DNA of 64,000 nucleotides from Thalassia testudinum (GCA_037157565.1 JAZHRO010000002.1:72995001-73059000); one strand, 5' to 3'. Numbered from the stretch's first letter, positions 9,571 to 21,995 are shown. A program made the numbers and translations. Notes: generated by a model not told the origin, from the sequence alone.

Positions 9571-10696
9571 GGAAACTCTGTTTGAACCCTATATTGGTTT
9601 TCTAAGTGTTCTACAGAAAACCTAAGTATCCTAGGGTTGTGCAGGTGTTCCTAGGACTACTGTTAGGGTACTTTGAGGCTCTTTAACATGAATTATCTAA
9701 GGAAATAAAGAGTAACAAAAGAAACGAAAAATACAACAAGTACAAAAGAAGGAAATCTATCCTATTCTTCATTTCCTTCCATCTTCAATATATCGCTCCT
9801 CGCGAATCTCTTCTGCTCTCCATCGAGCTCCTCCAATCCATCCTGGATGCAAGCTCGAACTCCGTCTATTCACGTATCCATTTGCGATTGACCTGAAATC
9901 TAGGACTCAAAGCGCAAATATTAAATGACACGTATTTTGTTATCATCAAAACAAATGATCGTGGTGCTCTAGCACCAACACAGGGTAGCTACCTCTGCGC
10001 TTATTGCACGTGCCGTAGTCACCGTTACATCTGTCAGTGACCTCGGGGTGGTTGACTAGGTGTACGACTACCACGGGGGACTCTCCTGGCCAGGACAGCA
10101 CCACGTGTACCTTCTACTCTTTGAAAAAGACTGCAATCAAGATCGTTCCCACGAGAAACATGCAAGATCAAGAAAAAAACCTGAAAGTAAACCAATGGGG
10201 TGAAAAGAAATTACCTGTGAAAAAAGATAAATAACTGGAAACAGATAAATATACTTGCTAGTTTTATTGCTTTAAATAGCTTCGTTACCACTCTACTCAG
10301 CGTTCGCTGACTCCGTTTTCTCATAACCCTGTATAGGTCCAGGAGTTGAGTAGCCCGAGTTACCGACTGTAGAGGGTGCTGGGCCCAGTCGAGCCCAGCA
10401 GTAGTTTTCCTACTGTTGTTGTACTCTCTTTTCTGTTAGTTAGTTTCAGACTTTTTTTTACTATTCCTGTTACTGTACTTTGTTTTATTTTCCTGTTGTG
10501 GTGATGGTATGTACTGACTAGCAGCTTTTACTTTCCTTTACTGCTTGTACGTTTTACTGTTAGTTACATTGCATAGTGAATGCGGTTTATTTTCCTACTT
10601 TTCCATTATTTCTTGCTAGACAACTGGGTCTTGGGATTAGTCGAGTCGAGCCAGTCTCCGATTTTGTAGGGATTCGGGAACCAGGTCGTAACAAGA

Positions 10697-10708
10697 TGGT
10701 ATCAGAGC
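10697..10708 (+). other. Primer-binding site, initiator tRNA-Met (element B)
   Basis: TGGTATCAGAGC lies four bases after the LTR end and complements the 3' end of plant initiator tRNA-Met, the usual primer for minus-strand DNA in this lineage. Confidence 0.92.
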
Positions 10709-10878
10709 AAGGTCGTCCCGAGAAATAAACCAACTAGCTTGAGAATAACCAATTCACATGCATATAACTAGGGTAACCACCACAATGTACCGCTTGACAT
10801 CTGTTCGGAGTCCCTTTTTGCAGAAGTCCATTAGAGTTGGCCTCTTTTTGTTCTGTTTCCCGCGTCTCCTTCCAGGAG

Positions 10879-12120
10879 ATGCCTCATCGGAGAGTTCTCG
10901 AGGCGGGCAGCAGATGCGGCCGTGGACGAAGACGGAGGGGCGGATGTGCCAGGCCCGAGGTGCCAGTGGATCCGCCACTTCTCCTGGGCGTTCAGGCCTA
11001 GGACCTCATTCAGCTGATCAAGGACATAGTGCAAGAGGAGCTTCACCAACCTCCACAGGCACCTCTCCTTGAGGACTTGGAGGGGGAGTCCTCGGTGGGA
11101 CTGAGAGACATCTGTAGCGTTGGACGAGCAAGAGGGGGAGGGGGTGGTCCTCCACCGCCCCCACCGCACTCTGACACTTCCGAGCATGAACCCTCCTTGC
11201 CTGGAGGCGTGCTCGTTCCCCCACTGCAGCTGCACCATGAGCTTTTCGAATAGTTCTGGAAGCTGAAGCCCCCCTCCTTCAAGAGGGATGAGGACCCATC
11301 TGAGGCAGAGGACTGGCTGGAGCAGATAATGGTGTTTGACACCCTTCGCCCCCCTACAGAGTGCCACGTGGCCTTTGCCAGGTACCAGCCAAAGAGTGTG
11401 GCACATAGGTGGTGGAGGACAGTCAGAGGCCAAGAGAGGGGAGAGCCAATGTAGGACCAGTTCGTGACCCTCTTTTGCAAGCAGTACTTCCCGCAAACTT
11501 GGTAGGACCAAAGGAGGTAGGAGTTCCACACTCTCCACCAGGGGACAATGACTGTTAGAACGTATCGCATGCACTTCATGGAGCTGTCACGTTTTGCTGC
11601 AATAGCCGTAACCACAGAGGAGCGCCTGTGGAGGTTCACTGAGGGGCTCCAGCCTGCCATTCGAGGGTATGTCAAGCCCCTGAAGCTACCCACCTTCTCA
11701 AGAGTGGTGGAGGCAGCCATGACGTACGAGTAGACCATCCCGGTTGCACGAGACACCGACAGCGGATGGAAGAGGCCCTACCAGCCAAAGTACTCTCAGG
11801 GCCGACGAGAGAGGAGGCATGCAGCACCCGCGGGAGAGCCAACTCGTTTTACAGGGCCGTCAGTAGCCTTTTGAGGCCCCAGACAGGGGCCAGCTGTCGG
11901 CACTAGACCCCTGCTCAGCCATCAGCAAGGACCTACCGAGGGAGGGAGTCGAGTCCCCCTCTCTACCAATGTGGCCAGCCGGGCCACATTAGGAGGGACT
12001 GCCCATCTAGGGCTGGAGCACAGCAGATGCTCCCCACACCGAGCTCTGGAGGTCGAGCTAGTGGTCGTGGTCCCCAAGCGCGTGGGGGAGGGCAACAGTC
12101 ACAGGAAGGGTATTGACCAG
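10879..12120 (+). pseudogene. Gag of element B, broken
   Basis: The likely start is ATGCCTCAT at 10879; a homologous start lies at 63006 on the minus strand. Gag would form the particle shell. A proline/glycine-rich N-terminal part is followed by the gag core: LHHELFE, FWKLKPPSF, AEDWLEQ, QGTMTVRTYRMHF, ERLWRFTEGL. A zinc knuckle lies near 11965-12010 (YQCGQPGHIRRDC), but its first Cys is replaced by Leu. Stops occur around 11019, 11251, 11452, 11501 and 11731. Order and spacing match Tekay gag. Confidence 0.85.
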
Positions 12121-12143
12121 CAACTACTCGCCTGACTCAGAGT

Positions 12144-13620
12144 GTGGCTGCCTCTTCTGCACCGAGGGCTGAGGGGCGTATCAACGCCCTGACACACAGA
12201 GACACCAGGGCATCAGATTCAGTGGTGGCAGGTATGGTTACTGTTTCTGGCATATTAGTTTACGTGCTTTTTGATTCCGGCGCCATGCACTCTTTTGTCT
12301 CTGCAAGTTTTGCTGTCAGTTTAGGACAAGATAGTATGTTGTTAGAGGGTCCGTTTGTGATCAGAGGCCCAGGTGGCCAACTGCTTGTAGCTGAGGAGGT
12401 CTACACAGACTGCAAGGTCAGTATAGGGGGACACAGCCTCCCTCGCTGACCTAATTGTGAAACCGATGGAGGATTTTGGCGTGATTCAGGGGATGGATTG
12501 GCTATCCGCCTACCACGCCTTGGTGGACTGTTTCGAGAGGAAGATCGCCTTCTCCATACCGGGGATGCCTTCCTTTGAGTTTCACGGACAGCCGGTGGAC
12601 GGAGGCTTCAGGTGCATATCTGCACTTCGAGTAGCGAGACTTTTGAGCTAGGGGTGTGAGGGCTTTCTAGCCTGTGTGGTGGCGGAGTCCAGCCCCGTGG
12701 CAGACTTTCAGAGCATTCCGGTGGTTAGTGAGTACCCCAACATGTTTCCAGAGGAACTGCCAGGACTACCGCCCAAGCGTGAGATTGAGTTTGAGATCTC
12801 ACTGGTACCGGGGACCAGCCCCATTTCTACTACACTGTATCGGATGGCACCACTTGAGCTGCGAGAGCTCAAGTCATAGCTACAGGACCTTTTGGAGAAG
12901 GGCTTTGTGAGGCCTAGTGCGTCCCCATGAGGAGCCCCTGTGTTGTTTATGAAGAAGAAGGATGGTACCCTGCGACTTTGCGTTGACTACAGACAGCTGA
13001 ATAGGGTCACCATCAAGAATAAGTATCCGCTGCTGAGGATTGATGATCTTTTTGACCAGTTGAGAGGTGCCACGGTATTCTCCAAGATAGATCTGAGGTC
13101 AGGTTACCACCAATTGAGGATCAGGGAGACCGACGTCTCCAAGATAGCTTTCCGCACCCAGTACGGACACTACGAGTTTTTGGTCATGCCGTTTGGGCTG
13201 ACCAACGCCCCCGCTGCTTTTATGGATTTGATGAACCAAGTTTTCAGACCGTCTCTGGACCAGTTTGTGGTGGTATTTATCGACGACGTGCTTGTTTACT
13301 GGCAGGATCAGGTACAGCATAGACAGCACTTACGGATGATTCTGGACACTTTGAGACGGCGCAGGCTGTATGCCAAATACAGCAAGTGCAAGTTTTGGTT
13401 GAGGCAGGTGACTTTCTTGAGCTACGTGATCTCAGGGGATGGTTTGGCTGTGGATCCAGCCAAGGTTGAGGCCATACTCAGGTTGGAGAGGCCACATACA
13501 GTGATAGAGATACGCAGCTTCTTGGGACTGGCAGGTTACTACCGGCGGTTTATCAGGGGATTCTTGCAGATTGCGTATTCTATGACTCAGTTAACTCGAA
13601 AGGACGTGCCCTTTTCCTAG
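12144..13620 (+). pseudogene. Protease and reverse transcriptase of element B, broken
   Basis: The protease keeps LFDSGAMHSF and a frameshift follows near 12445. The linker to the RT contains stops at 12649-12651, 12877-12879 and 12928-12930. The last is at the same Trp codon that is TAG in element A, but here it is TGA. The RT core from about 12940 keeps [30 protein letters not shown] and FIDD (IDD at 13279-13287). It ends at a TAG (13618-13620) replacing the Trp of the DVPFAW motif. Most stops fit C-to-T or G-to-A change. Confidence 0.9.
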
Positions 13621-14591
13621 ACAGATGCTTATGAGGCTTGTTTTCAGGAGTTGAAGGAGAGACTGACTTTAGCTCCTGTACTTACCATCCCAGATAGTAG
13701 TGGTGATTTTGTGGTCAACACAGACGCTTTGTTGCAAGGGTTAGGGGGTGTGCTCATGCAGTGGGGTCACGCTGTCGCTTACGCTTCGCGGCAACTAAAG
13801 CCCCATGAACATAGCTACCCTACCCATGACTTAGAGCTGGCAGCTGTTGTCTTCACACTGAAGACATAGAGGCATTACCTTTACAGTGAGACTTTTGAGA
13901 TTTTTATGGATCATAAAAGCCTCAGGTACTTGTTTGATCAGAAGGAGCTTAACATGAGATAGAGACGTTGGTTAGAGCTCCTGAAGGACTATGACTGCAG
14001 CATCTCCTACCATCCGGGGAAGGCCAACGTGGTGGCTGACGCCTTGGGCCGAAAGGCGCCTGCCCACTTGGCCAGTTTATAGGCACAGAGGTGGAGACTT
14101 ATGAAGGAGTTGGGCAGTTGGCAACCCCGAGAGTCATAGGGGCATTGTGAGGCAGTGACAGTGACATGATAAACGTGACCATAGCTGATAGACCGCATCA
14201 TCGTAGGACAGATGGCAGATCCATACTTACAGACGTTGCAGGACAGAGTACTGTCAAGGGACCCAGGAGACTTCTCTTTTACAGACGAGGTGATGCACAT
14301 GAGGGGACGTTTGTGTGTTCCCAGGGACGAGGAGTTGTTGAGAGAGCTCCTAATGGAGGCGCACTGGTCCAGATTCACCATACATCCCGGGAATACAAAG
14401 ATGTATCATGATCTGAGGCACGATTTTTGGTGGAGAGGGATGAAGCGGGACGTGGGTGAGTTCGTGTAGCAGTGTTTGGTGTGTCGACAGGTGAAGGTGA
14501 AGCATCATAGGCCTGCAGGGCCGTTGCAGCCACTTCCTGTGCCAGAGTGGAAGTGGGAGAGCATCACAATGGACTTGGTAGTGGGTCTACC
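13621..14591 (+). pseudogene. RNase H and integrase N-terminal part of element B
   Basis: RNase H acidic blocks remain as [19 protein letters not shown] and VADALG, with stops at 13867-13869 and near 13960 and 14080. The integrase finger has the HPGN and CLVCRQVK blocks, with a stop just before the Cys pair near 14467. The first catalytic Asp is in TMDLV (14572-14574). The frame is then cut at 14591 by the solo LTR and resumes at 17283. Confidence 0.88.
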
Positions 14592-17277
14592 TGTAACGAC
14601 CCGATTCCCGAGTCCCTACGAGACACAAGAACTGGACCGACTCGACTAATCCCAAGACCTAGTCGTCCAATGAGGAAGTAACCAAAAGAGCAGTAAAATA
14701 AACCACATTCATCATGAATATAACTAACAGTAAGAAAATACAGCAGTAAGGAAAAAAACCACTACAGCATATACCACCACAACAGTAGAACAACATTTAT
14801 AACATAATATGAACTGCAGGTAAAGAAAAGTACAGCGGTAACAAGAACTACTCACTACAGTGGAACCAAAAAGAGGTACAAGAGAACAGTGGTAACTCTA
14901 CTGGACCTTACTCGGCCCAGCGCCCTCTGCAGCCGCTGACCCTGGCTGCTCAACACCTGGTCCTGAAAGGTAACGAGTGTAACACGTTAGCAAAACGCTG
15001 AGTAGAGTGGCAGCTAAACTAAAGAAACAGTAAGGTGTACAGTAGCTGTTTTAATTTTCTTTCTTCCTTTATTTACGTCTTTCTATTCTTTCAAAATTTA
15101 TCTATTTCTCAGATCCTTCACTTGATCTCAAATGTTCCTCGTGGAAACGATCTTGATTGCAGTCTTTTCCGAACAGTAGAAGTAGCACGTGGTGCTCTCC
15201 TGGCCGGGAGAGTCCCCCGTGGTGATCCTACTCTCAGTCAACCACCCCAAGGTCACGGACAGACGTAACGGTGATTACGGCATGCGCGATAAACGCACAG
15301 GTAGCTAACCCGCATTGGCACACGATCAGTCGTTTCCGTTAACGGGTGCACCCAAAGCACAGCACGGAACCAGTACAGGGCAGAGCCCTCTCAGTAACAG
15401 GGGGGTCCAACCCCTCCACAGTAACCAAACAGGGGCCTTGCCCCTCCACAGTCCGCGCACCCTCGCCTAGCTACCCTGGTTTGCCCCAGTGGACCTAACA
15501 AGTCGGTGTAGGAGGCTAGTAGAACCCCAGGGCTCGTGGGGTAGCTAGTACCTCCCTACACTAGTAGCTCTCCTCGGTACTACGTACACGAGGGCCAGCA
15601 AGTCGGTACAAAGTGGCCAGTCCTAACCCCGGGTCCCTGGGGCGGCTGGCTCCGCTCTGCACTAAACAGGTACAGGTACTTCCCTTGGTACTACGTACCC
15701 AAGAGACAGCACACTACCACGTCTTTCTTTCTCAATTCCATTCCTTTCTCTTTCCAGGAGTTCCACTCCTAATTCCCCGTAGGGTTCCAGCTCTTTTAAC
15801 TCAGAACATCTAGGTTTCACTTTCCAGTTTCACGTTCTTACAATCCGTGTTCTCAATCACGTTTATTTATTCATAACAGGCAGCTGTTAATTCAATTTAC
15901 AGGCAGCTATTTGTTCCTTTCCATTTTTCCAAGACTGCAGCATTCATATATTCCACTAGTTTTCCCCGTCCTAGGATTCATGCCATATCCTAGGATCTAT
16001 CATACAATCTAGTTTTCCAGTCCTAGGGTTCATGCAACACCTAGGATCTATCATTCAATCTATTTCTCATTCCTAGGATTCATGCAACTATTTATGGTTC
16101 CATAATTCAACAGATTATACTAATAAACTTAAAAGCCACTCTACCGGTTACAACAGGCGTACTGGGGGCGTGGTCGGGAATCCCGCGTGTCTCCGCAACC
16201 CCCGAGACTGCAATGGAACGGGGTCCTATCACAAGGATCAAACACAAGAAATTTCTCAAAATAGTATACAACTACTGTAGATGGATAGAGGATTTAATTC
16301 CGAAAAGAACGTAACTCGAAACGCGGAAAACGGACTCCGAACGGGCCCTAAACGGGTCGAAAACGACGAAACAGTGCAAAAGCAGACGTCTGGAACTTCT
16401 TCCAGACGTCTTAAAAATGGGGATCAAATGGTACCTTGTCCTGCGTAGTCTCTCAGACGTCCAGAAGCCTGCGGGGGCATCTGGCCTAGTTCCCAGACGT
16501 CCGATGGTCACCCCAGACGTCTGGAAGTCGTTCCCGTCGTCTGGCACTGCGGCCAGACGTCTGATTCGCGTTGGATAGTGAATCCAGAACCTGCGCGTAC
16601 CCACTCATCGCTCTCAGTACAACGGTTGCAGAAAAGGATGAAGGACGGAAAAGAATAACGTACTTGCCAGACATCTGGATAGTCCTCCAGACGTCTTAAC
16701 CGTCGTCTGGTTGGATGACCAGACGTCTGATTCTGGAAAAACTTCCAGAACCAGAGCTCTACTCGCCCTCCGCCCGCAACGCACGGCCGCGCCGCACCTC
16801 GTCCTCCTGCAGCTCAAGCTGCAGCAGACTCCCGCGTCACTCCGCTCCCGCTGCTCCCCCGCCGGCCGGCCTCGCTACCCCGGCGAGCTTGAGCCCTCAC
16901 GGCCGAGCGTCTCCTCCCTCGCGAACGCCTCCTCCCGCACGCCTGCCGCAGCTACCGCTGCCGCCGCTTGCTCACTCTCACACTCGCACTCCAGCTGGAA
17001 GAGGAAGAAGGGAGCGGAGGGGATGAGAGTGAGGGAGAGGGCGAGGCTTTTTAAAGCCGCGCGGGGAGAGAGAAAGAGAGAGGGGCAGCGCCGCGCCTGC
17101 GGAGGAGAGAGGGGAAAAGAGCATCTGCAGGTCTGCGCACACAGGCGCGCAGACGAAATCCTTTTTGCCACGAAAAAATAAATCCCAGACGTCTGGAATG
17201 GGTCCCAGACGTCTGTTCAGATGTCTGGGCCAGCTCCCAGATGTCTTAAAAGACGTTTTGAAGCTGTGGTCGTAACA
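14592..17277 (-). mobile_element. Solo LTR of family A inside integrase of element B
   Basis: TGTAACGACC at 14592 and CGTAACA at 17277 are its ends. CTACC flanks it at 14587-14591 and 17278-17282, a perfect 5-bp target duplication. Joining the flanks restores the integrase order seen in element A. No internal retrotransposon sequence is present, so the element was reduced to one LTR by recombination between its two LTRs. It carries the 20/12 palindrome array at 17187-17258. Confidence 0.96.
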
Positions 17278-17282
17278 CTACC

Positions 17283-18331
17283 CGTTACCTAGGTGGGACA
17301 CGACGCAGTTTGGGTGATAGTGGACAGATTGACAAAGACGACACGCTTCCTACCAATCCAAGTCACTTTGGGATGAGCATAGTTGGCAGAGAGGTACATT
17401 CGTGATGTGGTACGCCTACACGGAGTTCTGCGTGAGATTGTATCCGATCAGGATACCCATTTTACTTCCCAGTTTTGGGTTGAGTTTCAACAGGCTTTGG
17501 GGACACGATTGAGGTTCAGTACCGCGTACCACCCCGAGACGGACGGACAGTCAGAGCGCACTATACAGACACTTGAGGACCTTTTGTGCGCCTGTGTTCT
17601 AGACTGGAGAGGCTCTTGGGAGAAGCACTTACCCCTGGCAGAGTTTGCTTATAATAACAGTTATCACTCGAGCATCGACATGGCACCTTACGAGGCTCTA
17701 TACGGATGGAGGTGTACTGCGCCCTTGAGTTGGGTTGAGGTGGACCAAGTGGGAGGTTGGCCCCAGGTTGATCCGGCAGAGTCAGGAGGTGATAGAGCAG
17801 ATCCACAGACGACTCCGCACTGTCAGGAGCAGGTAGAAGAGTTATGCTAACCGAAAACGTAGAGAGGTGCAGTTCGAGGTTGGGGATCACGTCTTTCTTC
17901 GTGTTTCTCCCATGAAGGGCCTGCAGCGTTTTAGGGTGAAGGGGAAGCTTGCGCCGAGGTTTGTAGGGCCCTTTGAGGTCCTGGATGGGGTAGGACCCGT
18001 TGCTTACCGACTTACCCTCCCTCCCTAGCTTTCTGGTGTGTACGACGTGTCCCACATGTCCAACCTTAGGAAGTACGTTGCCGATCCCAGTCATGTTCTA
18101 AGCCACGAGAGTGTCGAGGTGGGTGACAACCTAACCTACCTCGAGAGACCAGTGCAGATACTAGACAGAGCCATCCGGAGTCTGAGACAGAAGCAGGTAC
18201 CCCTAGTAAAGGTTTTGTGGAGGAGCCAGCGGTACGAGGAGGCTACCTGGGAGCCTGAGGCGGCGATGCGAGAGTGGTACCCGAAGCTATTTGAGGGTAC
18301 GTCTTTTCGGACCGACCTCGGTCCTCTTTAA
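17283..18331 (+). pseudogene. Integrase catalytic core and chromodomain of element B
   Basis: The frame resumes after the solo LTR with VWVIVDRLTKT. The second catalytic Asp is in SDQD (17446-17448) and the Glu in GQSERT (17554-17556), again 36 codons apart. A small loss near 17740 shifts the frame relative to element A. The C-terminal part from 18038 is open: MSNLRKYVADPSH, PVQILDRAI, VPLVKVLWRS, EEATWEPE and EWYPKLFEG, a complete Tekay-type chromodomain with the Trp that elements A and E have lost. The stop is at 18329-18331. Confidence 0.92.
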
Positions 18332-18375
18332 GTTTGTTATGCGCTTTATTTTCCTTCTCCACACCCCAGCTAGCT

Positions 18376-18414
18376 CAAGTTTCAGGGATAAAACTTCCTT
18401 TAAGTTTGTTATGA
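18376..18414 (+). other. Pre-LTR block of element B
   Basis: GCTCAAGTTTCAGGGATAAAAC and the following purines match the block before LTR A, so the plus-strand primer should lie here. The exact tract is not resolved. Confidence 0.45.
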
Positions 18415-21097
18415 TGTAAAGACCCATTTTGATTTGAGACTTTTAAGACGTTTGGAGTGTCAGTTAGACGTCTGGACCCCTTCCCGGACATCTGGAAATT
18501 GAAAAATCTGTACGCACCTTGCAGTTTGCACGCAGTCGGCGCGCAAACTCTTCTCCTCTCTCTCCTTTCTTTCTTCTTTTTCCCCCATCGAACACTAACC
18601 CTTGGCTATATAAGGACACCCCCCTTTCCTCTCCTCTCCACTCCACCACACCTCCCCACTCCACTATAGTGAGCAGGCGCGCATGAGCAAGAGAGAGAGA
18701 GCGAGGAGGAGGAGCGGGAATGAAGAGAAGGAGAAAGCCAAGGTCGCGAGCTTCTTGGAAGCTCGCCGGAGGTCCGCACGACCATCGTGACGCGTGCGGG
18801 AGGAGGAGAATGTTGGGGCATCATCCCCGACATTCTACGGCAGTCGGAGCTGCAACGGAGCGAAAGGAGCCGTGGCAGAGCGCAGCGAGAGAAGTGGGAG
18901 CGCGGTCTGATAGTGGAGTTTTCCAGTATCAGACGTCTGGGGTGCCTTCCGGACGACGGGCTGGACGTCTGGCGACGACACCAGACATCTGAAAGCGGGT
19001 GTATCACGAAGGTACGTGTTCCTCGCGGTTACAGCCATGCAGGCCACATTGCAGAGGTGATCTGCTTGGCTAAAAATGGTGCGCTACTCTGTCACGTGCA
19101 ACAACAGCTTTGGGAAGGCATGCGGCACACACTCCCACACTTTTCGGACGTCTGGACAGCTTACCAAATGACCGGAGGCATTCCCAGACGACCGGAGGAC
19201 TGGTCGGATGTCTGGAACTATTTCCAGACGGTCGCGGAGGAGTCCAGGATGTTTGAGATCACTGCAGGAGCTTGAGGTTAGTCTCTGTGACTTTTAAGAT
19301 GTCTGGACTTGTTTCCAGACATCTGATTTGGGTCTGCAGACACATTTTTTACCCGTTTAGGGTTCGATTGAGATCTGTTTTATGCATTTAAAGTACCTGT
19401 GGTTTCCTTGTGAATTCCCCTACATGTTAGAAATCTTTATACATTGTTATGAATCTTCTATTATGGTATGCTCCCTGATATAGGACTTCGACCTGTTGAG
19501 TGTCTGGGGCTTGCAGAGGACGTGGGCCTGCAGTTCGAGCCCCCAGTACTCCCTGGTTGTCTGGTAGAGTGGTTCACCCCTGTTACATTTATAAAATATG
19601 AGTGCATCCATGAAAATTTAGATAACTGGAAACCTAGGATGTGGCATGAACCCTAGGGCAAGAAATGGTTGAACCGCGTGCTTGCGTGATTGAAATTGTA
19701 GTTATAAATTAATGAATTAAATTGTTAGCAACTACCTGTTAATGAGTACGAGCTACCTGTTAGAATATGAGTTGCTTGAGATAACTAAACAGTTACCTGT
19801 GTTATCGCTTGTTGCATGTGTAAATTGTGGAAATACGAGCTGCATGTGTATAATACGAGAACGGAATTGTAAATGATGAAACCTGGTTTGGAATAATATG
19901 GTGAATATGAGCATGAACCCTATGGGGAGTTAGGAGTAGAGCTCCTGTGGATGAATGGAAAGGCCTGGAAATGTAGATGGGAAGTGTGCTGGCCCTTGAG
20001 TATGTGGTACCAAGGAGAGCGACTGCCCCCTTTTAGTGTAGAGTGGAGCTAGCTGCCCTTGGGTTGGGACCCGGGATTAGGATTGGCTACTCTACACTGA
20101 CTTCTATTGGCCCTCGCGTACACGGTACTAAGGTGAGCTACTAGTGTAGGGAGGAAGCTAGCCACCCCATGGGGCTCAGGGTTCAGATAGCCACCCTACA
20201 CCGACTTCTTAGGCCCTCTAGGCAAACCGGGGTAGTCAAACGAGCGTGCGCGGACTGTGGAGGGGTGAGACCCCTGTTTGGTTCTGAGAGGCTAGACCCA
20301 TGTTTCTGAGAGGGCTATGCCCTATACTGTTTCGTGCTGTACTTTAGGCGTACCCACTAGCGAAAACGACTGACCGCTTGCCAATGCAGGGTAGCTACCC
20401 GTGCGCTTATCGCGCGTGTCGTAGTCATCGCTACGTCTGTCAATGACCTCGGGGTGGTTGACTGGGTGTAGGACTACCACGGGAGACTCTCCCAGTCAGG
20501 AGAGCACCACGTGTACCTTCTACTCTTCGGAAAAGACTGCAATCAAGATCGTTCCCACGAGGAACATGCAAGATCAAGAAAGAAACCTGAAAGTAAACCA
20601 ATGGGGTGAAAAGAAATTACCTGTGAAAAAAATAAATAACTGAAATAGATAAGTATACTTGCTAGTTTTACTGCTTTAAATAGTTTCGTTACCACTCTAC
20701 TCAGCGTTCGCTGACTCCATTTTCTCATAACCCTGTATAGGTCCAGGAGTTGATCAGCCCGAGTTACTAGCTGCAGAGGGTGTTGGGCCCAGTCGAGCCC
20801 AGCAGTAGTTTTCCTAATGTTGTTGTAATCTCATTTTTGCTAGTGAGTTTCAGACTTTTGTTTACTGTTCCTATTACTGTACTTTGTTATATTTTCCTGT
20901 TGTGGTGGTGGTATGTACTAACTAGCAGCTTTTACTTTCCTTTACTGCTTGTACGTTTTATTGTTAGTTACATTGCATAGTGAATGCGGTTTATTTTCCT
21001 ACTTTTCGATTATTTCTTGTTGGATGACTGGGTTTTGGGATTAGTCAAGTCGGGGCGGTCTCGGGTCCTGTAGGGATTCGAGAACCAGGTCATAACA
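18415..21097 (+). mobile_element. 3' LTR of element B (family B, about 2.68 kb)
   Basis: It starts TGTAAAGACC and ends GGTCATAACA. It has a clear TATA box, palindromes at 18446, 18466, 18486 (20, 20) and at 18931, 18951, 18963, 18983 (20, 12, 20), a donor-like AAG|GTACGT at 19012 and an acceptor-like TATAG at 20740. The second half is close to family A LTRs while the first half differs strongly. The flank CACTAG continues into a copia-type LTR. Confidence 0.9.
18606..18615 (+). promoter_or_regulatory. TATA box of LTR B
   Basis: CTATATAAGG lies about 190 bp into the LTR, followed by a C-rich leader. It is the strongest core promoter match among the Tekay LTRs here. Confidence 0.65.
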
Positions 21098-21995
21098 CAC
21101 TAGAACCCTGTTTAGGTCTGAACCAAGTCAAGAAAGAAACCTGCCTAGAATCAGACGTCTGACTTAGTTCCCAGACGTCTTAAACAGGTTTTATAGACGT
21201 CTGATACCCAGACCAGATGTCTGATGACCCTGTCAGAATCATGATTGATTCTGATTAGGGCATGTTTTGCCTTGGGTTCAACCCCAACGGTTGTGAAAGC
21301 TTTCTAAGGGCTTTTAAAGCCTTTCTAGGCCCTCTATAAATGGAAGAGGACCCTTGCCTTGCAAAGACACACCAAGACACACCTTGAATAGCATTTCCAC
21401 ATCTTTTGTGTCAAAGTAAGGAAGAAGATCATTCTTAAGTGTTGTTGCTCTCCTAGTTCATCAAGCCCACACTTGAGAGCACTACATCCTTCAGGCACCC
21501 GCTCTCCCGCCAAAGATTTTGAGAGCGTCGTTGTGCCGTTGCGTAGTTCATGCACCTGCATCGTCATGCCAACGCACTTTCACTTGAGGGAAGATTCTTC
21601 ACCTATAGTAGCTAGTTTCATTTATATACTTTGTTGGCTCTATAGGTCTGTTGTATCTTTCTTTGTTGGGTATTCACATTGAGAATTCTCGTCTCCTTCG
21701 TGAGACAAAATCCTCCTTGTGAAGAGGAGGGGTTGAGAAATACTACCCTCATACTTGTAGCGTGGTTGTAATTGAGGTTGAACTACCCTCGTTTAAGTAG
21801 TTCGTATAGTGAATTTGATCGACTAGATCGATCAGGAAATCCTAACTCGAGAGGGTTAGGTGATGGTTTTCACCCTGTTTGGGTTTCCACCTAAAAATAC
21901 TTGTGTAATTGTGTGATTGCTTATCTTTGTAAGATTGTCTATTTTAATTTCGCATTTTATATTACGTCGCGCATATCTCACCCCCTCCCATAGGA
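21098..21995 (+). mobile_element. Copia-type LTR, family D, 3' part
   Basis: It carries palindromes at 21153, 21173, 21195 and 21215 (20, 22, 20), a TATA box at 21332-21341, then GGTTTTCACCCTG, GGTTTCCACCTAAAAA and a CACCCCCTCCC end. It resembles the inverted D insertion at 8230-9980. Element B begins exactly at its upstream edge, so B probably integrated into this LTR and its first part lies left of the window. Confidence 0.7.

Larger units (their letters stand above)
8230..9980 (-). mobile_element. Copia-type LTR insertion (family D)
   Basis: Read on the minus strand it starts TGTTGGTGCT, followed by TTTGATGATAACAAA, a sequence common near the start of plant copia LTRs. It has a palindrome array, a TATA box, then GTTTCCACCTAAAAA and a CACCCCC-rich end. 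It resembles 21098-21995 on the other strand. LTR B continues across it with ACAGGGTA on both sides (8222-8229, 9980-9987). The left end lacks the expected CA/TG, so the exact border is unsure. No coding domain is seen, so it is probably a solo LTR. Confidence 0.72.
7710..10693 (+). mobile_element. 5' LTR of element B, partial
   Basis: It matches the 3' LTR from about 19872 to its end. It is split at 8229/9981 by a copia-type LTR and ends GGTCGTAACA at 10693, just before the primer site. The first 1.45 kb or so is displaced out of the window. It retains the hairpin cluster (8091-8160) and the acceptor-like TATAG at 10336. Confidence 0.88.
7710..21097 (+). mobile_element. Tekay-type LTR retrotransposon, element B (degenerate, with nested insertions)
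   Basis: In order: 5' LTR (start lost to the left-hand insertion), initiator tRNA-Met primer site, gag, protease, RT, RNase H, integrase with chromodomain, and 3' LTR. The body is interrupted by a copia-type LTR (8230-9980) and a solo A-family LTR (14592-17277). Removing these leaves a typical Tekay element of roughly 10 kb with 2.7-kb LTRs. Both LTRs share the end GTC(G/A)TAACA and near-identical blocks, so they are the pair of one insertion. All coding frames carry stops. Confidence 0.9.

Noticed and set aside
9001..9600. Palindrome-rich block as a miniature inverted-repeat transposon or microRNA precursor
   Set aside because: There are many short palindromes and no single long stem or terminal inverted repeats; the block sits in the U3 of an LTR.
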